Part shown: one piece after another, positions 47,889-57,409 of the stretch
Position numbering within the stretch: position 1 is the first letter of the stretch
How the letters are laid out: each line of letters opens with the position of its first letter
Assembly (NCBI GenBank): GCA_947464335.1
Contig: CANHWG010000005.1
Location: forward strand, 1 to 64,000
DNA length: 64,000 bases
Source of the DNA: Flavobacteriaceae bacterium
GTDB lineage: Bacteria > Bacteroidota > Bacteroidia > Flavobacteriales > Flavobacteriaceae
Reading direction: 5' to 3'
Made by a program: the position numbers and the translations under genes
Notes under the pieces: model-generated
The model's input: the letters and a program-made list of their open reading frames with translations, nothing else
The model's database searches: none
What the model was told of the DNA's origin: nothing

Positions 47889-50840
47889 ATGAAAAAGAAA
47901 TACTCATTATTATTTTCAATACTTCTAGTATGCGGCTCTGTTTTTGGTCAATCAAAAGAAGATATTCAAAAAATTACTGCCGAATACAATTTAAGTAAAC
48001 TCAAAGAAAAAGAAACTTTTTATAGAAAAAAAGCTCGTGAAGAAAAAGAAAAAGCCATAGCAGTCGCTAAAGCGAAAAACTGGCCAATTTATACCGTTAA
48101 AGATAATGGAAGTGTTTCAGAGTTAATGAAACTTTCGCCAGAAGGCTTCCCTATTTACTACGCTACAGATAATGTTGATGCAGCTAGATCTACCAGAACT
48201 AATCACTTGAACACAAATGGATCTCTTGGATTAAATTTAAATGGACAAGGGATGACTGTTAGAGTTTGGGACGGTGGAAATGTTAGAACTACTCATAATG
48301 CTTTTGGCGGAAGAGTAACGATTGGCGATGATGCTGCTAATCCAGCAAATATTTTCCATGCTACCCATGTTACTGGAACTATGATTGCTAGTGCGAACCC
48401 TGCAAACATCAAAGGGATGGCATTTCAAGCTAATGCGAGAACTTTTAATTGGACCGATGACGAATCTGAAGCTGTTTCTGAAGCAATAGGTGGTATGCTT
48501 ATTTCGAATCATTCTTATGGTGTTCCTATAACAAATAATGGAGTTACAGTTCCTTCATGGTATATTGGTGCCTATTCTTCTGATGCAGCTGCTTGGGATG
48601 ACATTACCTATGATGCGCCCTTTTTTCTTCCGGTAATGTCAGCAGGAAATGATGGTCAAAACAACAATAATCCAGAACCTTCTAGTTTTGGATATGATAA
48701 ACTTACATCAAATAAAACTGCTAAAAACTCTTTAATTGTTGCTAATTGTCAAGATGTTACCACAGCAACAAATGGTACAGTAGTATTATCAAATATACTG
48801 ATTAATCCATCAAGTAGTCAAGGACCAACTGATGATTTGAGAATAAAACCTGATATTACTGGAAACGGAACAGGTTTAACCTCATCAAGTAATATTAGTA
48901 ACACCGCAACAGGAAGTTCTACAGGAACTTCAATGTCTTCTCCTAATGTGGCTGGAACATTAATCTTACTGCAACAACATAATAAAAACATAACCAATAG
49001 CTTTATGCGAGCTGCAACGCTTAAAGGCATAGCTTGTCATACGGCTGATGATGCGGGACAAATTGGTCCTGATCCAATATTTGGTTGGGGATTGTTGAAT
49101 GCAAAAGTAGCTGCTGAAACAATTACAAATAATGGATTATCCTCTTGGATTTCAGAAGAAAATTTAATTACTGGCCAAACGTTTACAATGAATGTAAATT
49201 CTAATGGAACGACTCCTCTTATAGCTTCTATTAGTTGGACTGATCTTGCTGGCGCACCGTATAGTGGTAATGAAGGAGCTAATAACCCAACGCCTGTTTT
49301 AGTTAATGATTTAGATATTAGAATCACTAGAAACGGAACTACTTTTTATCCATGGAAATTAACCTCAGATTTTGAAAGTCCTGCCATTAGAACTGGAGAT
49401 AATGCAGTTGATAATATCGAACAAATTAAAATTGATAATCCGCCTGCAGGTCAATATACAATAACTGTAACAAACAAAAGAGCTCTTGTTACAGGCAGTC
49501 AAAAATATTCACTTATCATTACAGGCTTAAGCTCTGCTTTTGCTTTAAATTCTAATTCAGATAATTTAACAGTTTGTTCAACCCAAAATGCTGTTTATAC
49601 TTTTAATTATACTCAAGCTCCAACTAGCACAGGAACAACAACATTCTCTGCTGTAGATATACCAGCTGGAGCATCTGCTTCATTTTCTCCAACATCTTTG
49701 AATACTAATGGGACGGTTACGATGACAATTTCTGGATTATCTAATGTAGTACCAAATGAATATTTTGTTGGAATAAAAGGCACTAGTACTACAGATACAG
49801 AAACGAGATACAAATCATTAAAGGTTTACAATGGGAATTTTCAACAAGTTGCACTGCAAAACCCAACAAATGGTCAACAAGCTTTATCTACTACAACTCA
49901 ATTGAATTGGAATAGCCAATTAAATGCACAAAGCTATACTGTTCAAGTTTCTTTAAATCCACAGTTTTCTACTTTTATATTTAATGAAGTTACTGCTGAA
50001 AATCAATATACATTAGATGGATTAAGTCAAGCTACAAGATATTATTGGAGGGTTATTCCTTCTAATTTCTGCGGGAATGGAATAGCTTCAAATGCTGTTG
50101 TTTATTCATTTGCTACTGGAACTTTAGCTTGTAACAATACTTTCACAGCTACTGATTTTTCAAATAATACTATTGCAACTGTTCCAAACTCTGAAGCAAC
50201 TGTCCCAGTAACTGTGACGGGTGGTTATACTATTGGTGACTTAAATGTAAATATGAATATAACGCATACTTGGATTGGAGATATTAGAGTTACACTCGAA
50301 GGTCCAGCATCTATTGGAAGTCCAAGTATCATTTTATTAGATATCCCATGTGGAGATTTCCAAAATATTAATTGTACTATGGATGATGATGGAGGCACTC
50401 CAGCTTGTTCTGGAAATCCTGCTATATCAGGAACTATAGCTCCAGTAGATTCCTTTAGTCCTTTAAATACTCTACCTGCTGATGGTGAATGGATATTGAG
50501 AGTTTTTGACTTTAATAATGAAGATGGTGGAACTATAAATAGTTTCAGCATTAACATTTGTAGTGTTCAAAATGCCTTGTCTGTTGGTGCCAATCCGATT
50601 ATGAATAGTAGTGTTTATCCAAACCCTACTAAAGGAATCGTAAATGTTTCTATTCCTGATTTAATAGATACTGCTACTATAAAATTATATGATATACAAG
50701 GAAGACAAATACTTTCAAAAGAAACGAACCAAGTTAATTCTTCTTTTGAAATAGACAACCTTCAAGACGGAATGTATTTAGTGAATATTGAAAATGAAGA
50801 AGCTTCTGTTACTAAAAAGATTATTTTAAAAAGAAATTAA
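47889..50840 (+). CDS. S8 family serine peptidase with P-like domain and T9SS type A sorting domain
   Basis: Subtilase 'VRVWDGGNVRTTHNAF', 'HATHVTGTM', 'GTSMSSPNVAGT'; C-terminus 'VYPNPTKGIVNVSI...IKLYDIQGRQIL...NLQDGMYLVNIENEEASVTKKIILKRN'. Confidence 0.95.
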   Translation: MKKKYSLLFSILLVCGSVFGQSKEDIQKITAEYNLSKLKEKETFYRKKAREEKEKAIAVAKAKNWPIYTVKDNGSVSELMKLSPEGFPIYYATDNVDAARSTRTNHLNTNGSLGLNLNGQGMTVRVWDGGNVRTTHNAFGGRVTIGDDAANPANIFHATHVTGTMIASANPANIKGMAFQANARTFNWTDDESEAVSEAIGGMLISNHSYGVPITNNGVTVPSWYIGAYSSDAAAWDDITYDAPFFLPVMSAGNDGQNNNNPEPSSFGYDKLTSNKTAKNSLIVANCQDVTTATNGTVVLSNILINPSSSQGPTDDLRIKPDITGNGTGLTSSSNISNTATGSSTGTSMSSPNVAGTLILLQQHNKNITNSFMRAATLKGIACHTADDAGQIGPDPIFGWGLLNAKVAAETITNNGLSSWISEENLITGQTFTMNVNSNGTTPLIASISWTDLAGAPYSGNEGANNPTPVLVNDLDIRITRNGTTFYPWKLTSDFESPAIRTGDNAVDNIEQIKIDNPPAGQYTITVTNKRALVTGSQKYSLIITGLSSAFALNSNSDNLTVCSTQNAVYTFNYTQAPTSTGTTTFSAVDIPAGASASFSPTSLNTNGTVTMTISGLSNVVPNEYFVGIKGTSTTDTETRYKSLKVYNGNFQQVALQNPTNGQQALSTTTQLNWNSQLNAQSYTVQVSLNPQFSTFIFNEVTAENQYTLDGLSQATRYYWRVIPSNFCGNGIASNAVVYSFATGTLACNNTFTATDFSNNTIATVPNSEATVPVTVTGGYTIGDLNVNMNITHTWIGDIRVTLEGPASIGSPSIILLDIPCGDFQNINCTMDDDGGTPACSGNPAISGTIAPVDSFSPLNTLPADGEWILRVFDFNNEDGGTINSFSINICSVQNALSVGANPIMNSSVYPNPTKGIVNVSIPDLIDTATIKLYDIQGRQILSKETNQVNSSFEIDNLQDGMYLVNIENEEASVTKKIILKRN

Positions 50841-50849
50841 GATTAGATT

Positions 50850-50877
50850 AAAAGCCCTGAAATTCAGGGCTTTTTTT
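50850..50877. terminator. Rho-independent terminator
   Basis: AAAGCCCTGAA-ATTCAGGGCTTTTTTT. Confidence 0.85.
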
Positions 50878-51589
50878 ATACATGGATAATTTCTTCTTCA
50901 ATGAGTATAGCTTCTCGACGAAGTCTTAGAAAAATTTGTGCAACGGCAATTACATCTTTTTCACAATAGATTACTATTCTATCAATGTCTTTTTCAACAT
51001 AATAAACATGTGCTACTTGACTACCATCTATATCTCCTTTTGGAGAGGGAATACCTAATATTTTAGTTAATAGTTTTAAAGAAGTATAATGTTTATAATC
51101 GCCAAATTTCCATAATTCTAGTGTATCTAAATGTGGTATCTCCCATGGCTTTTTGCCAAATAAATTTAACTTGTTCGGAATAGCAATTTGGTTAATTATC
51201 ATGCGGCGGGCAATAAACGGAATATCAAACTCTTTAGCATTGTGTCCGCATAAAACATGTTGTGCCTGATTAAAATGAGTGTCCATTAAACTAGTGAAGT
51301 CTCTTAATATCTTTTTTTCATCGCCAAAAAATGACGTTACCCTAAAGTTCCTTATGTCGCCTTTGTTTACAAAATATCCTACTGATATACATACTATCTT
51401 TCCAAACTCAGCCCAAATGCCAGCGCGTTCATAAAACTCTTCGGGTGTGAACTCTTCTCTTCTTTGGTAGTGTGTTTTTTGCTCCCAAAGTTCTTTCATT
51501 TCATTATCCAATCCTTCGAAATTCTCCGTTTCCGGAACGGTTTCAATGTCAAAAAACAGAATATTATTGAGGTTTATCTTTTCTATCAT
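50876..51589 (-). CDS. Predicted 3'-5' exonuclease (PolB-like)
   Basis: 'NILFFDIETVPETENFEGLD', 'LCGHNAKEFDIPFIARRMIIN', 'YCEKDVIAVAQIFLRLR'. Confidence 0.9.
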   Translation of the reverse strand: MIEKINLNNILFFDIETVPETENFEGLDNEMKELWEQKTHYQRREEFTPEEFYERAGIWAEFGKIVCISVGYFVNKGDIRNFRVTSFFGDEKKILRDFTSLMDTHFNQAQHVLCGHNAKEFDIPFIARRMIINQIAIPNKLNLFGKKPWEIPHLDTLELWKFGDYKHYTSLKLLTKILGIPSPKGDIDGSQVAHVYYVEKDIDRIVIYCEKDVIAVAQIFLRLRREAILIEEEIIHV

Positions 51590-51655
51590 GATACTAAATT
51601 TAAGAATTTACCGACTTAAAATTACGTAATGTCATTCGAATATGAAAGAAAAATT

Positions 51656-52126
51656 TTAAAAAAATGATTGCTGCTTAGATGGATATTCGTGTTCCAATAA
51701 CCATTTCTTGCGCCACAAACCACCGGCATAACCGGTTAAAGAGCCATCTGTACCTACAACACGATGACAGGGAATGACAATCCAAATTGGGTTTCTGCCA
51801 TTGGCAGAAGCTACTGCGCGAATGGCTTTTGCATCTCCAATTTTTTTAGACAAGTCGAGATACGACATGGTTTTACCGTAAGGAATATTCAATAATTCTC
51901 GCCACACTTTTTGTTGAAAATCGGTTCCTTCTGGATTAATTTTAAAGTCAAAACGAATACGTTTCCCCTCAAAATATTCCTGAAGTTGAGATACACCTTC
52001 TTGCAGTTGTTTTGGAATCTTTTTTGAAACATCTCCTTCGTTTAAAATAGAAATTTCCGAAATACCGTTTTCATCTCCTCTGATTTTGGTGATTCCGAGT
52101 GGCGATTGTATGAAAGCGGTTTCCAT
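51656..52126 (-). CDS. Methylated-DNA--[protein]-cysteine S-methyltransferase
   Basis: 'NPIWIVIPCHRVVGTDGSLTGYAGGLWRKKWLLEHE'. Confidence 0.96.
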   Translation of the reverse strand: METAFIQSPLGITKIRGDENGISEISILNEGDVSKKIPKQLQEGVSQLQEYFEGKRIRFDFKINPEGTDFQQKVWRELLNIPYGKTMSYLDLSKKIGDAKAIRAVASANGRNPIWIVIPCHRVVGTDGSLTGYAGGLWRKKWLLEHEYPSKQQSFF

Positions 52127-52166
52127 TTGATAAAATTAGTTAATTAACCGCAAAAAGCGCAAAGAT

Positions 52167-52535
52167 CTATTTCGAGAAAGTATAGATATAATCCTCCAAC
52201 GCTTTTAATTGTTCGTCACTCATATTTTTAGTGATGGCAAAATTGGTTTTCATAATCTCGTACTGACTTGGATCGACTATTGGTTCACTTTCTTCTCTAA
52301 GAAACGAAACGATACTACCCTTTTTTTCTTTATAAATTTTTGCTATTTCTTGGATACTAGGGCCAATTATTTTTTGCTCTGCTTGATGACAAGCAATACA
52401 ATTTCCTTCGGCTTCAAAAAGTTCTTTCCCCGAAATATTTGTGGCGGTTTTATCTTCTGAAATTGGTGTTTTCTCCTCTTTGTTTTGACAAGAGAATATT
52501 AAAAAAAATAAAATTAGAAATACGGTGTTTTTCAT
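52167..52535 (-). CDS. c-type cytochrome lipoprotein
   Basis: Heme site 'CIACHQ', 'GPSIQEIAKIY', lipobox 'LIFSCQNK'. Confidence 0.92.
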   Translation of the reverse strand: MKNTVFLILFFLIFSCQNKEEKTPISEDKTATNISGKELFEAEGNCIACHQAEQKIIGPSIQEIAKIYKEKKGSIVSFLREESEPIVDPSQYEIMKTNFAITKNMSDEQLKALEDYIYTFSK

Positions 52536-52560
52536 AGTCTTTAAAAATTCAATACATTTC

Positions 52561-52668
52561 TTTTAGCCCCGATTGGAGTGGAAATCCTTTTTTTTAAGTT
52601 AAAGCCCTTCGACTGCGCTCAGGGTGACAAAAAAAGATTGCAATGTAAAGCGGGAACATGGATAACTG
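52561..52668 (-). repeat. Palindromic intergenic repeat family, copy 3 (with TTCGAC core)
   Basis: TTTTAGCCCCGATTGGAGTGGAAATCCTTTTTTTT...AAAAAAAGATTGCAATGTAAAGCGGGAAC; reverse complement aligns to 43179-43284. Confidence 0.8.
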
Positions 52669-52694
52669 ATAAAGCCCAAACCATTCGCTCCTTC

Positions 52695-52717
52695 CTTCGA
52701 CTGCGCTCAGGATGACA
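52695..52717. repeat. Solitary CTTCGACTGCGCTCAG(GATGACA) core
   Basis: Core identical to the one at 52607-52622. Confidence 0.8.
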
Positions 52718-53710
52718 TTATTTATTGAGAAGAATGGCAGCTTCTTTGGCAAAATAGGTCGAAATCAAACTGGCGCCGGCGCGCTTGATACACATTAATT
52801 GCTCCATCATAATTTTGTCGTGGTCGAGCCAACCTCTTTCGGAAGCAGCTTTAATCATAGCATATTCGCCCGAAACGTGGAAAACGGTTACCGGAACATT
52901 GACTGCGTTTTTGACTTCGCGAACGATATCAAGATACGCAATTCCGGGTTTTACCATCACCATATCGGCGCCTTCTTCAACATCCATAAGAGCTTCTTTG
53001 ATGGCTTCGATGCGATTGGCGTAATCCATTTGGTAGGTTTTTTTGTCTTTTGGGATTTCTGCGTTATCTACCGGTGCGCTATCTAAAGCATCACGAAACG
53101 GACCATAAAACGCAGAAGCATATTTAGCCGAATAACTCATGATTCCAACATTGGTAAACCCTGCAGCATCTAATCCTTGGCGTAATCGAAGAACTCTTCC
53201 GTCCATCATGTCGCTTGGTGCCACAAAATCGGCTCCGGCCTGTGCATGAGAAACGGCCATTTTTACTAGTGCTTCATTCGTTGCATCATTGGCAATATCT
53301 CCGTTTTCTATAATTCCGTCGTGACCGTAAATAGAATAAGGATCGAGAGCCACATCGGGCATTACAATCATTTCGGGGCAAGCGGCTTTGATTGCTTTAA
53401 TGGCGCGTTGCATTAATCCGTTCGGATTCCATGCTTCTTTCCCGGTGTTGTCTTTCAAGCTTTCATCTACTTTTACATAAATGTTTACAGCTCGGATTCC
53501 GAGAGCAAATACTTCTTTAACTTCTTCTACCGTTAAATCGATAGATCGGCGATAAATTCCGACCATTGATGGAATTTCTACTTGTATGTTTTCGCCTTCT
53601 GTAATAAACATTGGGAACATAAAATCACTGGGACTTAATGTTGTTTCGCGGACTAACGAACGAATGCTTTCGTTTACTCGTAATCTTCTGCCTCTTTGTA
53701 GTGGGAACAT
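52718..53710 (-). CDS. hemB: Porphobilinogen synthase
   Basis: 'DVALDPYSIYGHDGIIENG', 'SDMMDGRVLRLRQGLDAAGF', 'MVKPGIAYLDIVREVK'. Confidence 0.97.
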   Translation of the reverse strand: MFPLQRGRRLRVNESIRSLVRETTLSPSDFMFPMFITEGENIQVEIPSMVGIYRRSIDLTVEEVKEVFALGIRAVNIYVKVDESLKDNTGKEAWNPNGLMQRAIKAIKAACPEMIVMPDVALDPYSIYGHDGIIENGDIANDATNEALVKMAVSHAQAGADFVAPSDMMDGRVLRLRQGLDAAGFTNVGIMSYSAKYASAFYGPFRDALDSAPVDNAEIPKDKKTYQMDYANRIEAIKEALMDVEEGADMVMVKPGIAYLDIVREVKNAVNVPVTVFHVSGEYAMIKAASERGWLDHDKIMMEQLMCIKRAGASLISTYFAKEAAILLNK

Positions 53711-53789
53711 ATTGATTTATGATTTATGATTAACGATTGTAGATATTTGATTTGATATTGAGTGCTTCGACTTCTGCAATCAAAAATCA

Positions 53790-54719
53790 TTAATCTTCAA
53801 TCCAATTAATCGGATTTTCTAAAACTTTAATTAATTTTTCTTCTTCACTTCCAACTTCCGGATGATGGTCATACACCCATTGCACATGTGGTGGTAAACT
53901 CATCAGAATGCTTTCAATTCTTCCGTTGGTTTTTAATCCAAATAAAGTGCCTTTATCGTGAACCAAGTTAAATTCGACGTAGCGCCCACGACGGATTTCT
54001 TGCCAGGATTTTTGGGCTTCTGTATAATTCAACTCTTTTCTTTTTTCCACAATGGGAATGTATGCTTCGCAGAAACTGTTGCCGACTTCGGTCACGAAGT
54101 TGAACCAATCCTGCATTTTTATGTCTTCAGTTTCTTTACAATAATCGAAAAACAATCCGCCAATGCCTCGCGCTTCATTTCGGTGAGCATTCCAAAAATA
54201 AGCATCACATTGTTTTTTAAACTTTGGATAAAACTCTGGATTGTGTTTATCACAGGCGGTTTTACACGTTTGATGGAAATGTCTTGCATCTTCTTCAAAC
54301 AGATAATACGGCGTTAAATCTTGTCCGCCACCAAACCACGAATTGATTACTTTCCGGGAACCTGTACTGAGCGCAGTCGAAGTATCATACATTTCAAAAT
54401 AGCGCCAATTGGCATGCACTGTTGGTACCATGGGATTTTTAGGATGGATGACCAAACTCAATCCACAGGCAAAAAAATCGGCTTCGCCCACGTTGAACAT
54501 TTTTTGCATAGAATCTGGTAATTTGCCATGTACCGCTGAAATGTTGACTCCGCCTTTTTCAAAAACGTTCCCATTTTCCATCACGCGTGTTCTACCTCCG
54601 CCACCTTCAGGACGTTCCCAAATATCTTCACGGAATTGGGCCACGCCATCTACTGCTTCTAAAGCTGAAGTGATTTGGTCTTGGAGTTGGAGGATGTATT
54701 GATAGAATTTATCTTTCAT
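53790..54719 (-). CDS. hemF: Coproporphyrinogen III oxidase, oxygen-dependent
   Basis: 'WERPEGGGGRTRVMENGNVFEKGGVNISAVHG', 'SWFGGGQDLTPYYLFEEDARHFHQ', 'RRGRYVEFNLVHDKGTLFGLKTNGRIESILMSLPP'. Confidence 0.97.
   Translation of the reverse strand: MKDKFYQYILQLQDQITSALEAVDGVAQFREDIWERPEGGGGRTRVMENGNVFEKGGVNISAVHGKLPDSMQKMFNVGEADFFACGLSLVIHPKNPMVPTVHANWRYFEMYDTSTALSTGSRKVINSWFGGGQDLTPYYLFEEDARHFHQTCKTACDKHNPEFYPKFKKQCDAYFWNAHRNEARGIGGLFFDYCKETEDIKMQDWFNFVTEVGNSFCEAYIPIVEKRKELNYTEAQKSWQEIRRGRYVEFNLVHDKGTLFGLKTNGRIESILMSLPPHVQWVYDHHPEVGSEEEKLIKVLENPINWIED
54361..54383. repeat. CTTCGACTGCGCTCAG core copy inserted in frame in hemF
   Basis: CCTGTACTGAGCGCAGTCGAAGT (+ strand), read as TSTALSTG in HemF. 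Confidence 0.75.
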
Positions 54720-54721
54720 TG

Positions 54722-54796
54722 TTTAGTTGTTGGTTGTCGGTTGTCAGTTGACAGTAAGGAATTCCTAACAACTATCAACTATCAACCATCAACTAT
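54722..54796. repeat. Period-7 inverted array between hemF and hemE
   Basis: (GTTGtcg)n arm, central AGGAATTCCT palindrome, (ATCAACt)n arm. Confidence 0.7.
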
Positions 54797-55815
54797 TTAT
54801 ATTCCTTAACCGCTTCTACAAAAGCTTTGGCGTGATCAACTGGAATGTTGGGTAAAATGCCATGACCAAGGTTTACGATGTAATTGTCTTTTCCGAATTC
54901 GTTAATCATTTCATGCACCATTTTTTTGATGGTTGGAATAGGAGAAAGCAAACGACTTGGGTCAAAGTTTCCTTGTAAGGTAATTTTCCCACCTGATAAA
55001 TAACGGGCATTTCTTGGCGAACAGGTCCAATCTACTCCCAATGCAGATGCTTTTGATTTTGCCATATCATTCAAAGCAAACCAACACCCTTTTCCGAATA
55101 CGATAACTTTGGTGTCTTCTGCTAAAGCATCCACGATTTGGTTGATGTATTTCCATGAGAATTCTTTGTAATCTTCGGGAGAAAGCATTCCGCCCCACGA
55201 ATCAAAAATTTGAATGGCGTTGCAACCGGCTTTTACTTTTTCTTTTAAATATAAAATGGTGGTGTCGGTGATTTTTTGCAATAAGGTATGCGCTGCAACT
55301 GGATTGGAGAAACAAAATCCTTTTGCCGTATCGAAACTTTTAGAACCTTTCCCTTCCACTGCGTAACAAAAAATTGTCCAAGGTGAACCAGCAAAACCAA
55401 TTAATGGAACCTCATCGTTCAACATTTCTTTAGTTAGTTTGATGGCATCAAAAACGTATCCTAAGGTTTCGTGAACATCGGGAACAAAAGTTCTGTTCAC
55501 ATCTTCCATAGTGCGAATTGGATTTGGAATTATGGGTCCCAAATTGTCTTTCAACTCTACGTGAATTCCCATAGCACGTGGCACAACCAAAATGTCTGAA
55601 AATAAAATCGCGGCATCAGGTTTTACAATTCGGATAGGTTGCACCGTGATTTCAGCCGCTAATTCTGGTGTTTCACAACGAGTGAAGAAATCATATTTAT
55701 CGCGTAAAGCACGGAATTCGGGTAAATATCTTCCGGCTTGACGCATCATCCAAACGGGTGGACGTTCTACAGTTTCATTATTTAAGGCTCTTAAAAAAAG
55801 GTCGTTTTTAATCAT
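54793..55815 (-). CDS. hemE: Uroporphyrinogen decarboxylase
   Basis: '[21 protein letters not shown]', '[14 protein letters not shown]', '[16 protein letters not shown]'. Confidence 0.97.
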   Translation of the reverse strand: MIKNDLFLRALNNETVERPPVWMMRQAGRYLPEFRALRDKYDFFTRCETPELAAEITVQPIRIVKPDAAILFSDILVVPRAMGIHVELKDNLGPIIPNPIRTMEDVNRTFVPDVHETLGYVFDAIKLTKEMLNDEVPLIGFAGSPWTIFCYAVEGKGSKSFDTAKGFCFSNPVAAHTLLQKITDTTILYLKEKVKAGCNAIQIFDSWGGMLSPEDYKEFSWKYINQIVDALAEDTKVIVFGKGCWFALNDMAKSKASALGVDWTCSPRNARYLSGGKITLQGNFDPSRLLSPIPTIKKMVHEMINEFGKDNYIVNLGHGILPNIPVDHAKAFVEAVKEYK

Positions 55816-55816
55816 T

Positions 55817-56485
55817 TTATTGTCTATAATATTCTATACATTTCATTATGGCACTTTCAACCGTTGGTTGATTAGCAATAATTCTGTTTGTTGTTACATA
55901 TTTTAAGGCTTCGGCAGTTGTGTTACCGATACAAAAGCATATCTCATCGTCAATTTTATTTTCCTGCAAATAACTTTCAACCGCTGATGGACTAAAAAAT
56001 AAAATTCCGTTAGGCACTAAATCTATTTTATGAGAAGTTAAAAGCGTTTCATAAACTTCAACTTCTTCAAACTTTATTCTTGCTAATTGCAATGCGTCAG
56101 GCAAAACGTCTTTTCGAATGTTTCCGCAAAAAAAAGTAAAGCTATTATTTGAATATTGATTACAAATAACCGAAGCTAATTCGGAAGCATAATCGGAATA
56201 TTCTATTACTTCAAAATTATTTTGTTCTACTAATGTTTTGGTTTTTTCTCCAACACAGAAACACTCTCTATTATTTATTTGGGCAATTTTATTATATAAA
56301 AGAACGTTTTCGACCGCATTTTGGCTGGTGAAAATTAGATAGTCGTTTATGGTTTCAATCTCAAAATCCTTATTTTGAATACGGATAAAATCTTCATCAT
56401 AAATCGAAAAATCCGCACTCAACAGTTGCTGCTTTTGTTTTTCTGAAAGCTTCTTTGTTGATACTATGCGAATTGGATTTTGCAT
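55817..56485 (-). CDS. hemD: Uroporphyrinogen-III synthase
   Basis: '[18 protein letters not shown]', '[35 protein letters not shown]'; context. Confidence 0.9.
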   Translation of the reverse strand: MQNPIRIVSTKKLSEKQKQQLLSADFSIYDEDFIRIQNKDFEIETINDYLIFTSQNAVENVLLYNKIAQINNRECFCVGEKTKTLVEQNNFEVIEYSDYASELASVICNQYSNNSFTFFCGNIRKDVLPDALQLARIKFEEVEVYETLLTSHKIDLVPNGILFFSPSAVESYLQENKIDDEICFCIGNTTAEALKYVTTNRIIANQPTVESAIMKCIEYYRQ

Positions 56486-57408
56486 TACTTTTTCAATTCG
56501 TTTTTGATTTTTGTCATTAACTCAGTTCCTCCATTTTCTAAAATTTCCTGAGCCGAATTAAAACCTAATTTCTTCCACTCCGATATGTCGACCGATTTTT
56601 CAATTTCTAGTTTTTGTTTCCCATCTATTGATAACAAAATACCCTTGAAATCTATAGTGTCGTCATTTTCATTATATTTTGCCAAAGCTCCGATTGGCGC
56701 AGTACAACCACCTTCTAAGGTTTTCAAAAATTGGCGCTCTATGTAGGTGCAAATTTCAGTTTCGATATCGTTGAGTTGTGAAACCGCATCAATAGTAAAA
56801 TGGTCATTCTCCATCGCTACGATTACCATTGCTCCTTGTGCCGGAGCTGGAATCATCCAATCCAAATTGATAAAACTATCCGGTTTTAAATTGATTCTTT
56901 CTAAACCGGCGGCGGCAAAAACAGCTCCGTTCCAATCGTTATCTTTCAATTTTTGGATTCGGGTATTCACGTTTCCACGTAAATCAACCACAGTATGTTT
57001 TGGATATTTATGCCACCATTGGGCTTGACGCCGAAGACTTCCAGTAGCAATTATAGCTTCAGAAGTAAGAAAATCTTGGTTTCCCTTGTGAACCAAAATA
57101 TCTAACACATTCGCGCGTTCTAAAACGGCAGCTTGCACAATTCCTTTGGGCAAAGCGGTTGGTACATCTTTCATCGAATGTACTGCAATATCTACTTGAC
57201 CATTTATCATGGCAATATCTAAAGTCTTGGTAAAAATTCCCGTGATTCCGAGTTCATAAAGAGGTTTGTCGAGAATGATATCTCCATCCGATTTCACAGC
57301 TATGATTTCAGTAGCATACCCTAAATCTTGAAGTTGCTTTTGAACGGTGTGAGCTTGCCAAAGAGCTAATTCGCTATCACGAGTTCCTATTCTGATTGTT
57401 TTGGCCAT
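56485..57408 (-). CDS. hemC: Hydroxymethylbilane synthase
   Basis: 'IRIGTRDSELALWQAHTVQKQL', 'AVHSMKDVPTALPKG', 'LKTLEGGCTAPIGALA'. Confidence 0.97.
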   Translation of the reverse strand: MAKTIRIGTRDSELALWQAHTVQKQLQDLGYATEIIAVKSDGDIILDKPLYELGITGIFTKTLDIAMINGQVDIAVHSMKDVPTALPKGIVQAAVLERANVLDILVHKGNQDFLTSEAIIATGSLRRQAQWWHKYPKHTVVDLRGNVNTRIQKLKDNDWNGAVFAAAGLERINLKPDSFINLDWMIPAPAQGAMVIVAMENDHFTIDAVSQLNDIETEICTYIERQFLKTLEGGCTAPIGALAKYNENDDTIDFKGILLSIDGKQKLEIEKSVDISEWKKLGFNSAQEILENGGTELMTKIKNELKK

Positions 57409-57409
57409 T

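Noticed and set aside
48237-50557. Several antisense ORFs opposite the S8 protease
   Set aside because: Arise from codon composition of the long T9SS protein gene; no independent support.
54321-54521. 66-aa plus-strand ORF containing GTCTERSRS
   Set aside because: Shadow of hemF; useful only because the peptide flags the inserted repeat, not as a gene.
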